Shown here piece after piece: positions 18,726-27,581 of a DNA stretch of 64,000 bases (the stretch's first letter is position 1; each line of letters opens with the position of its first letter). The translations under genes were made by a program, and so were the position numbers. The DNA comes from an uncultured Bacteroidota bacterium (lineage in GTDB: Bacteria; Bacteroidota; Bacteroidia; Bacteroidales; P3), in NCBI GenBank assembly GCA_902775135.1, contig CACYKY010000012.1, positions 1-64,000 of the forward strand. Direction: 5' to 3'. The notes below the pieces were generated by a model. The model saw nothing but the letters and a program-made list of their open reading frames with translations, made no database searches and was not told where the DNA came from.

Positions 18726-18937
18726 TCTTTACAGGTAGGTTCCATTGATTGCTCCGCAATCAGAGCCACCATCCATACAACATTCAAAATGTGGAGTTTA
18801 GCAACCCTACATTTTTTTCTATTTCTAGAGATGCTGTTGCGTTGATGTAAAAACTATTATCTATTCTGCCTGACCTTCGGTCACGGCCTGCGACCGAAGT
18901 GGAGCAAACTATAAACTATTAACTAATAATACTCGCC
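18726..18937. other. Intergenic region with small hairpins between convergent genes
   Basis: Contains TGATTGC/GCAATCA at 18745-18761, an imperfect stem followed by seven T near 18787-18818 that may terminate the acyltransferase transcript, CTTCGGTC/GACCGAAG near 18872-18899, and AACTATTA-like low-complexity sequence resembling that at 9574-9616. Confidence 0.4.
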
Positions 18938-20377
18938 CTATACTTCCTCGTAGAATCGGGGCTCGAAATTGAGCAGATAAACTCTGTCGGTGGCTCGCGT
19001 GAAAGCAGTATAGAGCCAGCGTAGGTATTCGCGGTCGAGGAGCATGTCGGGCGGAAGGAACCCCTGGTCGATGATGACGGTGCGCCACTGGCCACCCTGG
19101 GTCTTGTGGCAAGTGAGGGCATAGGCAAACTTGACCTGCAAGGCGTTGAAGTAGGGGTTGGCTCGGAGTTCGCGCAAACGGTCAGACTTGGAAGGGAGGT
19201 CGGCATAGTCCTCCATGACATTGTTGAAGAGGAGATTGGCCTCATCGGCCGTGAGCGATGGCGACTCGGAATAGAGCGTGGAGAGGAGCAGCTTGCAGTC
19301 ACGGGGCTCCTCGTCGGGATAGTCGACAAAGCGAACCGTAGCATCGGCAAAGCGGAAGCCATAGAGCTCCTGTACATTGCGCACGCTGAGCACCTCGACG
19401 ATGTCTCCATTGGCAATGAAGCCGATGGAACTTTCTTCATCAAGCCAGAAGTAATTGTTTTTCACCACCATCAAGTAATCGCCGGCATTGACCTCCTCCT
19501 CACGGAAAAGGACGGTATTGCGGACGCCCTGGTTGAAGAGGTTGGCTCGCTTGTTGGAACGGCAGATGACAACGACTTGGTCGAGAGCAAAGTCTCCATA
19601 CTCGCGGTAGAGGGTCTCCATAAGGTCCTCTCCGGCGAGGCGGATGACATCAACGCCATTGGGGCTGAAAAGGGGCATCTGCGCCTCGTCACCACCCGTG
19701 AGGGAGGTGATTTGCGACCGCAGGGCTGTGGCCCCAGCAAGGATTCCGGAGAGCTGCTTCTGGCGCACCACCTCGGTGAGCTCGGCGCTGATAACATGGA
19801 GCGAAAAGGCAGCAGAGAGATAGGCCTCATCAAGGGCAGGGCTTTCGCTCTGTCCTACAGGGGGCAGCTGCGCGCTGTCTCCGATAAGCATCAGGCGGCA
19901 ATGGTTGCCATCGTAGACATAATCTATCAAATCCTCCAAAAGGCTTTGGCGTGTGGAGGTGGGTTCGAGGCCTATCATGGAGGCTTCGTCGACAATGAAG
20001 AGGGTGTAGGAGTGCTTGTTGATACCACGGACGGTACGCACGGCGCCGGAGGCATCGGTGACAGTCATGTAGATTTTCTTGTGGATGGTGTAGGCCGGAC
20101 GCTCGGAGTAGGATGCGATAACCTTGGCGGCACGTCCCGTGGGGGCAAGCAGCAGAGAGCTGACTCGCAGGGCAGGAAGGGTCTGTATGAGAGCAGAGAT
20201 GAGCGAGGTCTTACCCGTACCGGCATAGCCCTTCAGGAGAAAAGCCGAACGGGGATCGGAATCATAGAGGAAACGTGCCATAGAGGCACAAGCATCCCAC
20301 TGTCCGCCCGTGGGTTGGTGCGGAAAGTGGGATAGTATGAGCTTTTGGACAACCGGCTCGAAGCCTGAGGCAGCCAC
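18938..20377 (-). CDS. ATP-dependent DNA helicase, RecD2/PIF1-like
   Basis: Superfamily 1 helicase probably used in DNA repair or recombination. Walker A is GYAGTGKTS (residues 50-58 from the chosen start), Walker B is VDEASMIG, and C-terminal helicase motifs include ALTCHKTQGGQW and YTAFTRATDRVYLL. The start is placed at a GTG 5 nt after the secG stop because an upstream ATG (20473) lies inside secG and would add a Pro-rich stretch unlike the family. In that case secG and the helicase form one transcript. About 479 residues, the usual size for the short Bacteroidales members. DNA substrate and polarity are not shown by sequence. Confidence 0.85.
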   Translation of the reverse strand: MAASGFEPVVQKLILSHFPHQPTGGQWDACASMARFLYDSDPRSAFLLKGYAGTGKTSLISALIQTLPALRVSSLLLAPTGRAAKVIASYSERPAYTIHKKIYMTVTDASGAVRTVRGINKHSYTLFIVDEASMIGLEPTSTRQSLLEDLIDYVYDGNHCRLMLIGDSAQLPPVGQSESPALDEAYLSAAFSLHVISAELTEVVRQKQLSGILAGATALRSQITSLTGGDEAQMPLFSPNGVDVIRLAGEDLMETLYREYGDFALDQVVVICRSNKRANLFNQGVRNTVLFREEEVNAGDYLMVVKNNYFWLDEESSIGFIANGDIVEVLSVRNVQELYGFRFADATVRFVDYPDEEPRDCKLLLSTLYSESPSLTADEANLLFNNVMEDYADLPSKSDRLRELRANPYFNALQVKFAYALTCHKTQGGQWRTVIIDQGFLPPDMLLDREYLRWLYTAFTRATDRVYLLNFEPRFYEEV

Positions 20378-20381
20378 GACC

Positions 20382-20735
20382 TTACTGCTGGTCGGCCTCG
20401 GGAGCGGGAGTGGCGGCAACGGGCATAGCGGCCGTTGCGGCGGGGGCCTGCTGGACGGGGCTATAGTCGGCAACCTTCACCTCGGACTGGAGGGGGTCGG
20501 TTTTCTGGCCGCGGTGGATGCTAATAGTGGCAACGAGGCTGAGCACCACAAGGATGCCGGCAAGCCACCAGGTGGCCTTCTCAAGGAAGTCTGCCGTCTG
20601 GCGCACACCCATCACCTGGGTGGGAGCGGAGAAGTTGGCAGCAAGTCCGCCACCTTTGGAGTTCTGCACGAGCACAACCAATGCAAGCAAGACGCAAACA
20701 ATGATAATCAGGATTACGATGATGTTATACAGCAT
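20382..20735 (-). CDS. secG: Preprotein translocase subunit SecG
   Basis: Small inner-membrane partner of SecYE that aids SecA-driven export. Two hydrophobic helices (MLYNIIVILIIIVCVLLALV and ATWWLAGILVVLSLVATISI) flank the conserved QNSKGGGLAANF loop. After them comes a 45-residue Pro/Ala-rich hydrophilic tail, common in Bacteroidales. It lies between a TPR-like gene and the helicase gene, all on the minus strand with short gaps, so co-transcription is likely. Confidence 0.93.
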   Translation of the reverse strand: MLYNIIVILIIIVCVLLALVVLVQNSKGGGLAANFSAPTQVMGVRQTADFLEKATWWLAGILVVLSLVATISIHRGQKTDPLQSEVKVADYSPVQQAPAATAAMPVAATPAPEADQQ

Positions 20736-20749
20736 AGTTTTTTAATAAT

Positions 20750-21442
20750 TTATTTACTACTTAATATTGTTGTCAGTCGTTGAATTCGGGGTGCAAAAAT
20801 ACTACTTTTTTCGGGATTATTGGCCAATAAATTCTTATAAATTGCCAAAGCCTTGTCGTAACGACCTTGCTGCTCGAGTATAACAGCAAGAGTTTCAGTA
20901 CCTAGCGAAACATCAGGCATCAAACTTTTTTTGTCATTGATATCACGACCGGAAGTGTCGCCAGAGGCCTCATTTTCCTCTTCGGAAGGGTCGACTTTTA
21001 GAAAATTGGACAGGATAACACTCTTGGGTGCGGTCTTGAAAGAGACCTCCTGGAAGGTATTGATTTCGTTGAGGACATCGAAGGAGGAATCGACGGGCGC
21101 TGGGGCAGCAGCACGGGTAGCAGTAGCAGTAGAGGCAGTTGTAGAGGCAGCAGTAGGGGCAACGGGGCGAGCTGGAGTGGAAGATGGAGCAGAATCTACA
21201 GCAGGGCCACTGGCAGCACGCGACAAAAGGCTGTCAAGGACATCGGGATCGCACACAGAAAGGGCTACGGCACGACGCTCCTCGGGGGTGTCAAACCCAT
21301 AGGCACGGTCGGCTAGCAGCGCCAAGGTGGCCACAACCGAGGAATAGGGATACTTGGCCAACTGCGCCTTGAGCCAGCCACGGTCCTGCGAGGTGAAACG
21401 GCCAGGGGCCGATGCCATGTCGATAAACTGCTTTTTGTCCAT
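20750..21442 (-). CDS. Uncharacterised protein with C-terminal TPR-like motif
   Basis: 230 residues. The N-terminal part is helical (MDKKQFIDMASAPGRF...LAKYPYSSVVATLALLADRAYG), the centre is an Ala/Thr/Pro-rich low-complexity linker (about residues 85-115), and the C-terminus holds one TPR-like unit (LAVILEQQGRYDKALAIYKNLLANNP). No signal peptide, so cytoplasmic. Families like this are often next to secG in Bacteroidales; no function is assigned. A TACATTTG promoter lies upstream on the same strand at 21525-21532. Confidence 0.75.
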   Translation of the reverse strand: MDKKQFIDMASAPGRFTSQDRGWLKAQLAKYPYSSVVATLALLADRAYGFDTPEERRAVALSVCDPDVLDSLLSRAASGPAVDSAPSSTPARPVAPTAASTTASTATATRAAAPAPVDSSFDVLNEINTFQEVSFKTAPKSVILSNFLKVDPSEEENEASGDTSGRDINDKKSLMPDVSLGTETLAVILEQQGRYDKALAIYKNLLANNPEKSSIFAPRIQRLTTILSSK

Positions 21443-21757
21443 ATCCGACAGTCGTATTTATTGTTACTTTTTTTGTTCAAAAAATGTTCCATTTAACAAC
21501 TTTTCACATTGAAAAATGGATTTGCAAATGTACAAATATTTTTTCAAACAGAAAAAAAAGAATTTATTTTCAGCACCCTCAACACTGAAAAACAGATTGT
21601 TACAGTTGAAAAAGATTTAGCGGGAAGAAATTTTTATCAACAATTCAAAAAAAATGTGTACTTTTGCAAACTCAATTTCAAAAAAACTCGACCGCATTCG
21701 AGTGGTTTTTGAGGTTGAAAATTTCGACGAAAAAAGAACAAAAAATATAGCAGAAAG
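21443..21757. promoter_or_regulatory. Divergent AT-rich promoter region
   Basis: Carries TACATTTG on the minus strand (21525-21532) for the TPR-like gene and secG, and TACTTTTG on the plus strand (21659-21666) for rpmH. A 67-codon frame at 21509-21712 overlaps both and is treated as chance. Confidence 0.6.
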
Positions 21758-21904
21758 ATGAAAAGAACATTCCAACCGTCCCTGAGAAAAAGAGCAAACA
21801 AGCACGGTTTCCGCAAGAGAATGTCTACCGCCAATGGTAGAAAAGTGCTGGCCGCACGTCGCAGAAAAGGCAGAAAGAGACTGACCGTTTCCGACGAACG
21901 ATAA
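21758..21904 (+). CDS. rpmH: 50S ribosomal protein L34
   Basis: A 48-residue, strongly basic protein starting [18 protein letters not shown] with the L34 signature ([20 protein letters not shown]). It is a small structural protein of the large ribosomal subunit. It stands alone between its own promoter and a terminator; the usual rnpA neighbour is absent here. Confidence 0.95.
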   Translation: MKRTFQPSLRKRANKHGFRKRMSTANGRKVLAARRRKGRKRLTVSDER

Positions 21905-21950
21905 GCAAGACCTCCATTGCGCATGGAGACTTGTACGGCGTTGCAACGAG

Positions 21951-21980
21951 AAAAGAAGTATTGAGGATACTTCTTTTTTT
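21951..21980 (+). terminator. Intrinsic terminator after rpmH
   Basis: AAAAGAAGTAT pairs with ATACTTCTTTT across TGAGG, with the T-run forming part of the stem. Confidence 0.75.
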
Positions 21981-22013
21981 CATTTATAAACCATAAAGAA
22001 CCAATACAATTGT

Positions 22014-23450
22014 ATGGGAAGAAGAAACAGAGATTTGCCGCTGCTTGAACAGGTGACCATTGCCGACGCCGGTGCCGAAGGCATGGCTGTGGCTAAGGTC
22101 GACGGGCTGGTGGTTTTCGTACCCTTCGTGGTGCCGGGCGATGTGGTCGACATCCAACTCTATAAGAAGAAAAAGAACTATGCCGAAGGCCGCGCCGTGA
22201 AGTTCCATCGTCTCTCCGACCTCCGCGTCGATGCCCGATGCCCTCACTTCGGCATTTGCGGTGGATGCAAATGGCAGACCCTCCGCTACGAAGCCCAACT
22301 CGAAGCCAAGCAGCGTCAGGTGCGCGACAACCTGGAACGACTGGGCAATGTCGACTGCTCCGGCATGCGCCCCATCTGCGGTTCGGAAAACATCTACTAT
22401 TATCGCAACAAGCTGGAATTCACCTTCTCCACCAAAGCCTGGCGCACACAAGAAGAGCTTGCCGCCGCCGGCGACACTCCCCTCCCCTCGCATGGCGCCC
22501 TCGGCTTCCACATCCCCCAACTGTTTGACAAGGTACTCAGCATCGACCACTGTGCCCTGCAGCAGGACCCCAGCAACGACATTCGCCTCGCCGTACGGCA
22601 ATATGCCGAGGACAACAACCTCGAATACTACGACATACGCAACCATACAGGATTTCTGCGCAACCTCGTCATCCGCAACACTTCCACCGGCCAATGGATG
22701 GTCATCGTCATCGTTGCCGACGATGACCCGAAGCAACTCTTCCCCCTGCTCGACATGCTCGCCGACCGTTTCCCGCAGATCACCTCCCTGCAATACATTG
22801 TGAACACCAAGATGAACGACTCCTACAGCGACCAAACCGTCGTCACCTACCGCGGCAGCGACCACATCGAGGAATGCATGCAAGGCTACCGCGACAGCCA
22901 CCAACTGAAGTTCATCATCAATCCCAAATCTTTCTACCAAACCAACTCCGCCCAAGCCCAACGCCTCTATAGCTTCGTGGCCGAACTGGCTGAACTGCAG
23001 GCCGATGATATCCTCTACGACCTCTATACCGGTACCGGCACCATAGCCCTCTTCCTGGCCGACAAATGCCAACGCGTCATCGGCATCGAATATGTCGAGG
23101 AAGCCATTGCCGATGCCAAGAACAACGCCCGCCTCAACGGCTTCGACAACACTCGCTTCTACGCTGGCGATATGGCCCAGGTGCTCACCGAAGAGTTCAT
23201 CGCCGCCAACGGACGCCCCGATGTCGTCGTCACCGACCCCCCACGCGCCGGCATGCACGAGAAAGTGGTGGCCCAACTTCTGGCCACAGCACCCAGAAAG
23301 ATTGTCTACGTCAGCTGCAACCCCGCCACCCAAGCTCGCGACCTGCAACTCCTGTCAGCACGCTACGAGGTACGACGCATACAACCCGTCGACATGTTCC
23401 CCCACACACAGCACGTCGAAAACATCGCCGAACTGGTGTTAAAAACATAA
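22014..23450 (+). CDS. rlmD: 23S rRNA (uracil-5-)-methyltransferase, RlmD/RumA family
   Basis: Methylates U1939-type uridines of 23S rRNA using SAM. An N-terminal TRAM domain (about residues 10-65) is followed by an iron-sulfur cluster site with Cys76, Cys82, Cys85 (CPHFGICGGC) and Cys180. The C-terminal SAM domain has DLYTGTGTIALFLA, VIGIEYVEEAI and the nucleophile motif YVSCNPATQARD. Length of 478 residues fits. The substrate base could instead be U747 or a tRNA position; the family assignment is firm, the target is by similarity. Confidence 0.9.
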   Translation: MGRRNRDLPLLEQVTIADAGAEGMAVAKVDGLVVFVPFVVPGDVVDIQLYKKKKNYAEGRAVKFHRLSDLRVDARCPHFGICGGCKWQTLRYEAQLEAKQRQVRDNLERLGNVDCSGMRPICGSENIYYYRNKLEFTFSTKAWRTQEELAAAGDTPLPSHGALGFHIPQLFDKVLSIDHCALQQDPSNDIRLAVRQYAEDNNLEYYDIRNHTGFLRNLVIRNTSTGQWMVIVIVADDDPKQLFPLLDMLADRFPQITSLQYIVNTKMNDSYSDQTVVTYRGSDHIEECMQGYRDSHQLKFIINPKSFYQTNSAQAQRLYSFVAELAELQADDILYDLYTGTGTIALFLADKCQRVIGIEYVEEAIADAKNNARLNGFDNTRFYAGDMAQVLTEEFIAANGRPDVVVTDPPRAGMHEKVVAQLLATAPRKIVYVSCNPATQARDLQLLSARYEVRRIQPVDMFPHTQHVENIAELVLKT

Positions 23451-23509
23451 AAAAATACAGTTTTTTCAACTAAATTCTGTTCATATCGAAAAAAAGTGTT
23501 ATCTTTGCA

Positions 23510-23517
23510 TGTTGTTC
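23510..23517 (+). promoter_or_regulatory. Promoter -7 element of the repeat-rich T9SS protein gene
   Basis: TATCTTTG followed by CATG, giving a leader of about 100 nt before the ATG at 23622. Confidence 0.7.
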
Positions 23518-23621
23518 ATTTCGGCGAAGACAACGCTCCCGTCGGTGCAACAAGCTAAACAACAAACGATTGTATAAAAACAAAATAGAATAATAATAAA
23601 TAAAAAATACACACTAACAAG

Positions 23622-25511
23622 ATGAAAAAAGTATTATTGAGTCTGTTATTGGCTATTGCATGCATGCCTATGGCTATCGGCCAGAACAAAGCCGGCAATT
23701 TGGTAACTATCGACACCACCGTCTGTAGCAGTTTCACTTGGATGAACGGTGTAACCTACACCCACGACACTGTGGCTATCTACTCCCCGGCCAACGTCGA
23801 CACCGTCTATGTGCTCAACCTCACCCTGAGAGAGCCCGTCGCCGACACCAATGTGGCCATCCCGCTTGAGGGCATCTGCAACGTCAGCTGGAACGGTCGC
23901 GTATGGTCCACCCCTGGTTCCTTCTACGACACCCTCTCCACCGTCAATGGTTGCGACAGCATCGTCAAGATTCAAATCACCCTCGCCGGCGAGACCCACG
24001 ACACCGTCACCGCCTCCGCTTGTGACACGTACGCCTACGAGAACGTTGAGTACACCACCTCTGGCGAATACACCTTAACCGAGACCGTGGACGGATGCAA
24101 CCACTACACCCACCTCTTCCTCACCATCTCCCCGTCCTACACCGACACCACCGCCGTCGTTGTCCGCGACACCATCGGCGGCTGCCGTATCACCTGGCTC
24201 GGCAACACCTATTCCTTCGCCGACACCAACCGCGTCATCTACGGCAACATCCCGACCGCTGCCAACTGCGACAGCCTTGCAGCCATCCGCATCACTAGCT
24301 TCACCGGCACCCAGAACGACACCAACCACGTCGACAACTGCGGCAACTACACCTGGCCCGAGAACCACACCATGTACACCACCGACACGATCGTCATGGT
24401 GAGCACAACCACCGCCACCTGCGTTGAGAACAAATACCTCGACCTCCACATCGTCAGCAACACCGACCACCCCGTCGCCAATGCCTGCGACTACTTCATG
24501 TACACCTTCCCCTCGCGCAGCGGTGCTGTCGGAGCCTACGATACCGCCTACTTCTATGAGAGCGGTGTCTACACCGAAGACCAAAACGGAGTGCCCCTCT
24601 ACTCCAAGAGCTTCGTCACCAACTGCGTCACCTACCACGCCCTGACCGTCAACGTCTCCCCCATCCAGAATCTGGTCAACCCCAACCCCGTCTATGACAC
24701 CGTGTGCGACTCCTACACCCTCTCCTTCAACGGCCGCCGCTACACCTTCAACGAGTCTGTCGACTCCCTCATCGTCTATCAGATGCACTACGACAACGAA
24801 ATCTGCTACGACACCTCCATGTGGATCCACATCGTCGTCAACCACAAATCCTTCTCCGACACCACCGTCACCACTTGCGACAGCTACTTCTGGCCCTTCA
24901 CCGAGCAGACCTACACCACCTCCACCACCCAGACCTATGTCCTCCCCGACACCGTCAACAGCGTCAAGTGCGACTCCGTCGGCCGCCTGAACCTCACCAT
25001 CAACTACACTCCCGAGGTCACCATCGAGGGCAACTGGCACCTCCACCCCAACACCACCAACGTCGCCAACCTTAAGATTGTCGACAACCCCGCCGACCAC
25101 AACTCCTACAAGTGGTTCAAGAACAACGAAAGCACGCCCTTCAGCACCGCCGATTCCATCTCCCTGACCGTCGATGCCAACACCGACATCCACCTCGAGA
25201 CCACCAGCAACAAGGGCTGCACCGCCAACAACTGGATCACCATCACCTACACCGTGGGTATCGACGATGTCGATGGCCTCAACGTCAACCTCTACCCCAA
25301 CCCCACCAGCCGCTACCTCAATGTTGAGAGCGCCGAGGGCATCAGCGAGGTCGTCGTCTACAACGTCATCGGCCAGCAGGTCATCCGCCATGCCGTCAAC
25401 GGCAACGCCACCCAGCTCGACCTGGGCAGCCTCACCACCGGCAACTACACCCTCCAGATCCGCTCCCTCAACGGCGAGCAGACCACCCGCAAATTCATTG
25501 TCAACAAATAA
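23622..25511 (+). CDS. Secreted T9SS protein with about eight Cys-pair repeats
   Basis: A signal peptide (MKKVLLSLLLAIACMPMAIG) leads into about eight degenerate repeats of 40-60 residues, each opening with a Cys-containing turn such as TVCSSFTWMNG, SACDTYAYEN, TCDSYFWPF and closing with CDSI/CDSV followed by a hydrophobic strand, probably one disulfide per repeat. An Ig-like segment precedes a type A T9SS sorting domain (LYPNPTSRYLNV to TTRKFIVNK). The protein is expected to be exported and anchored at, or released from, the cell surface. Repeats of this kind occur in large Bacteroidota surface proteins; ligand unknown. The following apbE ATG overlaps the stop codon. Confidence 0.85.
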   Translation: MKKVLLSLLLAIACMPMAIGQNKAGNLVTIDTTVCSSFTWMNGVTYTHDTVAIYSPANVDTVYVLNLTLREPVADTNVAIPLEGICNVSWNGRVWSTPGSFYDTLSTVNGCDSIVKIQITLAGETHDTVTASACDTYAYENVEYTTSGEYTLTETVDGCNHYTHLFLTISPSYTDTTAVVVRDTIGGCRITWLGNTYSFADTNRVIYGNIPTAANCDSLAAIRITSFTGTQNDTNHVDNCGNYTWPENHTMYTTDTIVMVSTTTATCVENKYLDLHIVSNTDHPVANACDYFMYTFPSRSGAVGAYDTAYFYESGVYTEDQNGVPLYSKSFVTNCVTYHALTVNVSPIQNLVNPNPVYDTVCDSYTLSFNGRRYTFNESVDSLIVYQMHYDNEICYDTSMWIHIVVNHKSFSDTTVTTCDSYFWPFTEQTYTTSTTQTYVLPDTVNSVKCDSVGRLNLTINYTPEVTIEGNWHLHPNTTNVANLKIVDNPADHNSYKWFKNNESTPFSTADSISLTVDANTDIHLETTSNKGCTANNWITITYTVGIDDVDGLNVNLYPNPTSRYLNVESAEGISEVVVYNVIGQQVIRHAVNGNATQLDLGSLTTGNYTLQIRSLNGEQTTRKFIVNK

Positions 25512-26554
25512 TGAATACATATCTTAAAGACAAAAGCGTTCGGCACCTTCGTGCCGGACGCTTTTTGGTAACTCTGGCCTCCGCTGCTCTGCTGCTTGGC
25601 GCCTGCCAACGGCAGGAACCCATGCGACTCTACGGCGAAGCCCAAGGCACCTACTACAGCATCCAATACTACGACCCCGAGCAGCGCAACCTACAACCTC
25701 AAATCGACTCCCTCCTCCAAGCCTTCGACCACTCGGCATCCCTCTGGGTCGACTCCTCGCTGCTACGACGCATCAACGCCGGTCAGACCGACTCTCTCGA
25801 CGACATCCTCCAGTTCCTCCTGCAGAATTCCCTGCACATCATGGACTACACCAACGGAGCCTTCGACATCCGGGTGGGACGCCTCGTACAGACCTGGGGG
25901 TTCAGTTTCAAACAGCGTAGCGAACCCGATAGCACAACCCTCGCAGGCCTCCTCCATGCCGCCCACAGCACCATCAGCTACGACAATAGACGCCTCCTGC
26001 GAGAATCCCCCGACACCGAACTCGACTTTAACGCCATTGCCCAAGGCTATGCCTCCGATCTCGTGGCACAGCTCCTCGACAGACACGGCATCCACAGCTA
26101 CCTTGTCGACATCGGCGGCGAGGTCATCTCCCGCGGCCTCAAGCCCGACGGCAGCCCCTGGAAGGTGGGCATCGAACGTCCCGCCGAGGACCGCTATAGC
26201 GAGCCCGTGGTGCAGACCGCCATCACCCTCACCGACGCCTCCGTCGTTACCTCCGGCAGCTACCGCAAATACTATGAAAAGGACGGCGTGCGCTACTCCC
26301 ACACCATTGACCCCACCACCGGCCGCCCGGTACAGCACTCCCTCCTCAGCGTCTCCGTCGTCGAGAACCAATGCTGGCTGGCCGACGCCATGTGCACCGC
26401 CTACATGGTCATGGGCCTCGACAGCGCCCGCAGCTTCATCGCTGCACACCCCGACGGTCCCGGAACCAGCGCCGTATACTTCATCTACGACTCCTGCGGC
26501 ACCCTCAAAGAATATGGAACAAAAGATTTTATGAATTTAGTAGTAAAAAAATGA
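25511..26554 (+). CDS. apbE: FAD:protein FMN transferase (lipoprotein)
   Basis: Attaches FMN covalently to Thr of target flavoproteins such as Nqr/Rnf subunits outside the inner membrane. The lipobox LLLGAC predicts a lipoprotein with Cys32. ApbE motifs are GTYYSIQYY, GAFDIRVGRLVQTWGF, DFNAIAQGYASDLVA, YLVDIGGEV and HTIDPTTGRP with the metal-binding region DASVVTSGSY. The ATG overlaps the previous stop by one base. A 15-bp terminator hairpin lies within codons 8-19, which encode the basic n-region of the signal peptide, so expression may depend on translation from upstream. The end overlaps yicC by 4 nt. Confidence 0.92.
   Translation: MNTYLKDKSVRHLRAGRFLVTLASAALLLGACQRQEPMRLYGEAQGTYYSIQYYDPEQRNLQPQIDSLLQAFDHSASLWVDSSLLRRINAGQTDSLDDILQFLLQNSLHIMDYTNGAFDIRVGRLVQTWGFSFKQRSEPDSTTLAGLLHAAHSTISYDNRRLLRESPDTELDFNAIAQGYASDLVAQLLDRHGIHSYLVDIGGEVISRGLKPDGSPWKVGIERPAEDRYSEPVVQTAITLTDASVVTSGSYRKYYEKDGVRYSHTIDPTTGRPVQHSLLSVSVVENQCWLADAMCTAYMVMGLDSARSFIAAHPDGPGTSAVYFIYDSCGTLKEYGTKDFMNLVVKK
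25532..25565 (+). terminator. Intrinsic terminator embedded in the 5' end of apbE
   Basis: AAAAGCGTTCGGCAC pairs with GTGCCGGACGCTTTT across a CTTC tetraloop, with one G-U pair, and ends in a T-run. It sits 20 nt after the stop of the T9SS gene but inside the apbE reading frame. Confidence 0.8.
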
Positions 26555-27423
26555 AATCAATGACCGGCTATGCCAAGGTGCAATCCACCTTCGGCGACAA
26601 GAAAGTAAACATAGAAATCAAAACCCTCAACAGCAAACAGCTGGACCTCATCGTCAAGCTGCCTGCCGCCTACCGCTCCCACGAGCTGGACATCCGCGCC
26701 ATGCTCGGCAGCCTGGAGCGCGGCAAGGTGGAATGCATCCTCAGCGAGGAGAGCACCACCGCCAACGCCAGCGGATTCAACCGCGACCTCCTCATCAGCC
26801 GCTACAACGCGCTGGCCGATGTGGCCAACGACCTCCATGCCGTAGACCTCGTCCACCGCGCCTCGCTCTTCACCACCATAGCCTCCATGGGCGACATCTG
26901 GAACAGCACCACCAGCGACGAAGTGAGCGACGAGGAATGGCAGCATACCGCCGCCGACCTCCAGCATGCCATCGACCTCTGCGACCAGTTCCGCGCCCAC
27001 GAAGGCAGCGTGCTCGAGGTGGACTTCCACAAGCATGTCGACCTCATCGAAGAAAAGCTGCGCCAGATCCCCGCCCTCGAAGGCGAACGTATCGACACCG
27101 CCAAGGAACGCATCAAACGCTACCTGGCTGACGCCGCCGTAGAGGTGGACCAGAACCGCTTCGAGCAGGAACTCATCTACTACCTCGAAAAGCTCGACAT
27201 CACAGAAGAGAAGGTACGCCTGCAGAAACACATCGACTACTTCCGCCAAACCATGGCCACCGAGCCTTCCTGCGGCAAGAAACTCGGCTTCGTGGCCCAG
27301 GAAATGGGACGCGAAATCAACACCACAGGCTCCAAAGCCAACCATGTCGGCATCCAGAAACTCGTCGTCGAAATGAAGGACGAGCTAGAGAAAATCAAGG
27401 AGCAGCTGGGAAATGTGTTGTGA
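26551..27423 (+). CDS. yicC: YicC/YloC family endoribonuclease
   Basis: The start is the ATG at 26551 overlapping the apbE stop (ATGA), since the family N-terminus MKSMTGYAK follows; upstream in-frame sequence is part of apbE read in another frame. Also visible are IEIKTLNSKQLDL near residue 22 and the C-terminal QEMGREINTTGSKAN signature. The protein has 290 residues. YicC proteins act as RNA endonucleases in recent work and were long linked to stationary-phase survival. gmk, the usual neighbour, is not present; a terminator follows the gene. Confidence 0.92.
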   Translation: MKSMTGYAKVQSTFGDKKVNIEIKTLNSKQLDLIVKLPAAYRSHELDIRAMLGSLERGKVECILSEESTTANASGFNRDLLISRYNALADVANDLHAVDLVHRASLFTTIASMGDIWNSTTSDEVSDEEWQHTAADLQHAIDLCDQFRAHEGSVLEVDFHKHVDLIEEKLRQIPALEGERIDTAKERIKRYLADAAVEVDQNRFEQELIYYLEKLDITEEKVRLQKHIDYFRQTMATEPSCGKKLGFVAQEMGREINTTGSKANHVGIQKLVVEMKDELEKIKEQLGNVL

Positions 27424-27458
27424 ACCGTTGAGGAAGTAAGACGTAAAACAGTATAACC

Positions 27459-27495
27459 AAGCGTCTAGGAGAAACCGCTCCCAGACGCTTTTTTT
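27459..27495 (+). terminator. Intrinsic terminator after yicC
   Basis: AAGCGTCTAGGAG pairs with CTCCCAGACGCTT with one mismatch, followed by a T-run. Confidence 0.85.
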
Positions 27496-27532
27496 CATAC
27501 ATACAGGCCGTCTCTTTTATGCGCCTGTCGAC

Positions 27533-27561
27533 AAAAAAAGCCGCCCGTTTGGGCGGCTTTT
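27533..27561 (-). terminator. Bidirectional terminator, mainly for the minus-strand T9SS gene
   Basis: AAAAGCCGCCC pairs with GGGCGGCTTTT around GTTT; an A-run on the plus strand becomes a T-run for minus-strand transcripts ending 20 nt upstream. Confidence 0.85.
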
Positions 27562-27581
27562 CTTATATCCAACAGTCAACC

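Noticed and set aside
21509-21712. 67-codon ORF upstream of rpmH
   Set aside because: It overlaps promoters in both directions and has Phe/Lys-rich low-complexity composition.
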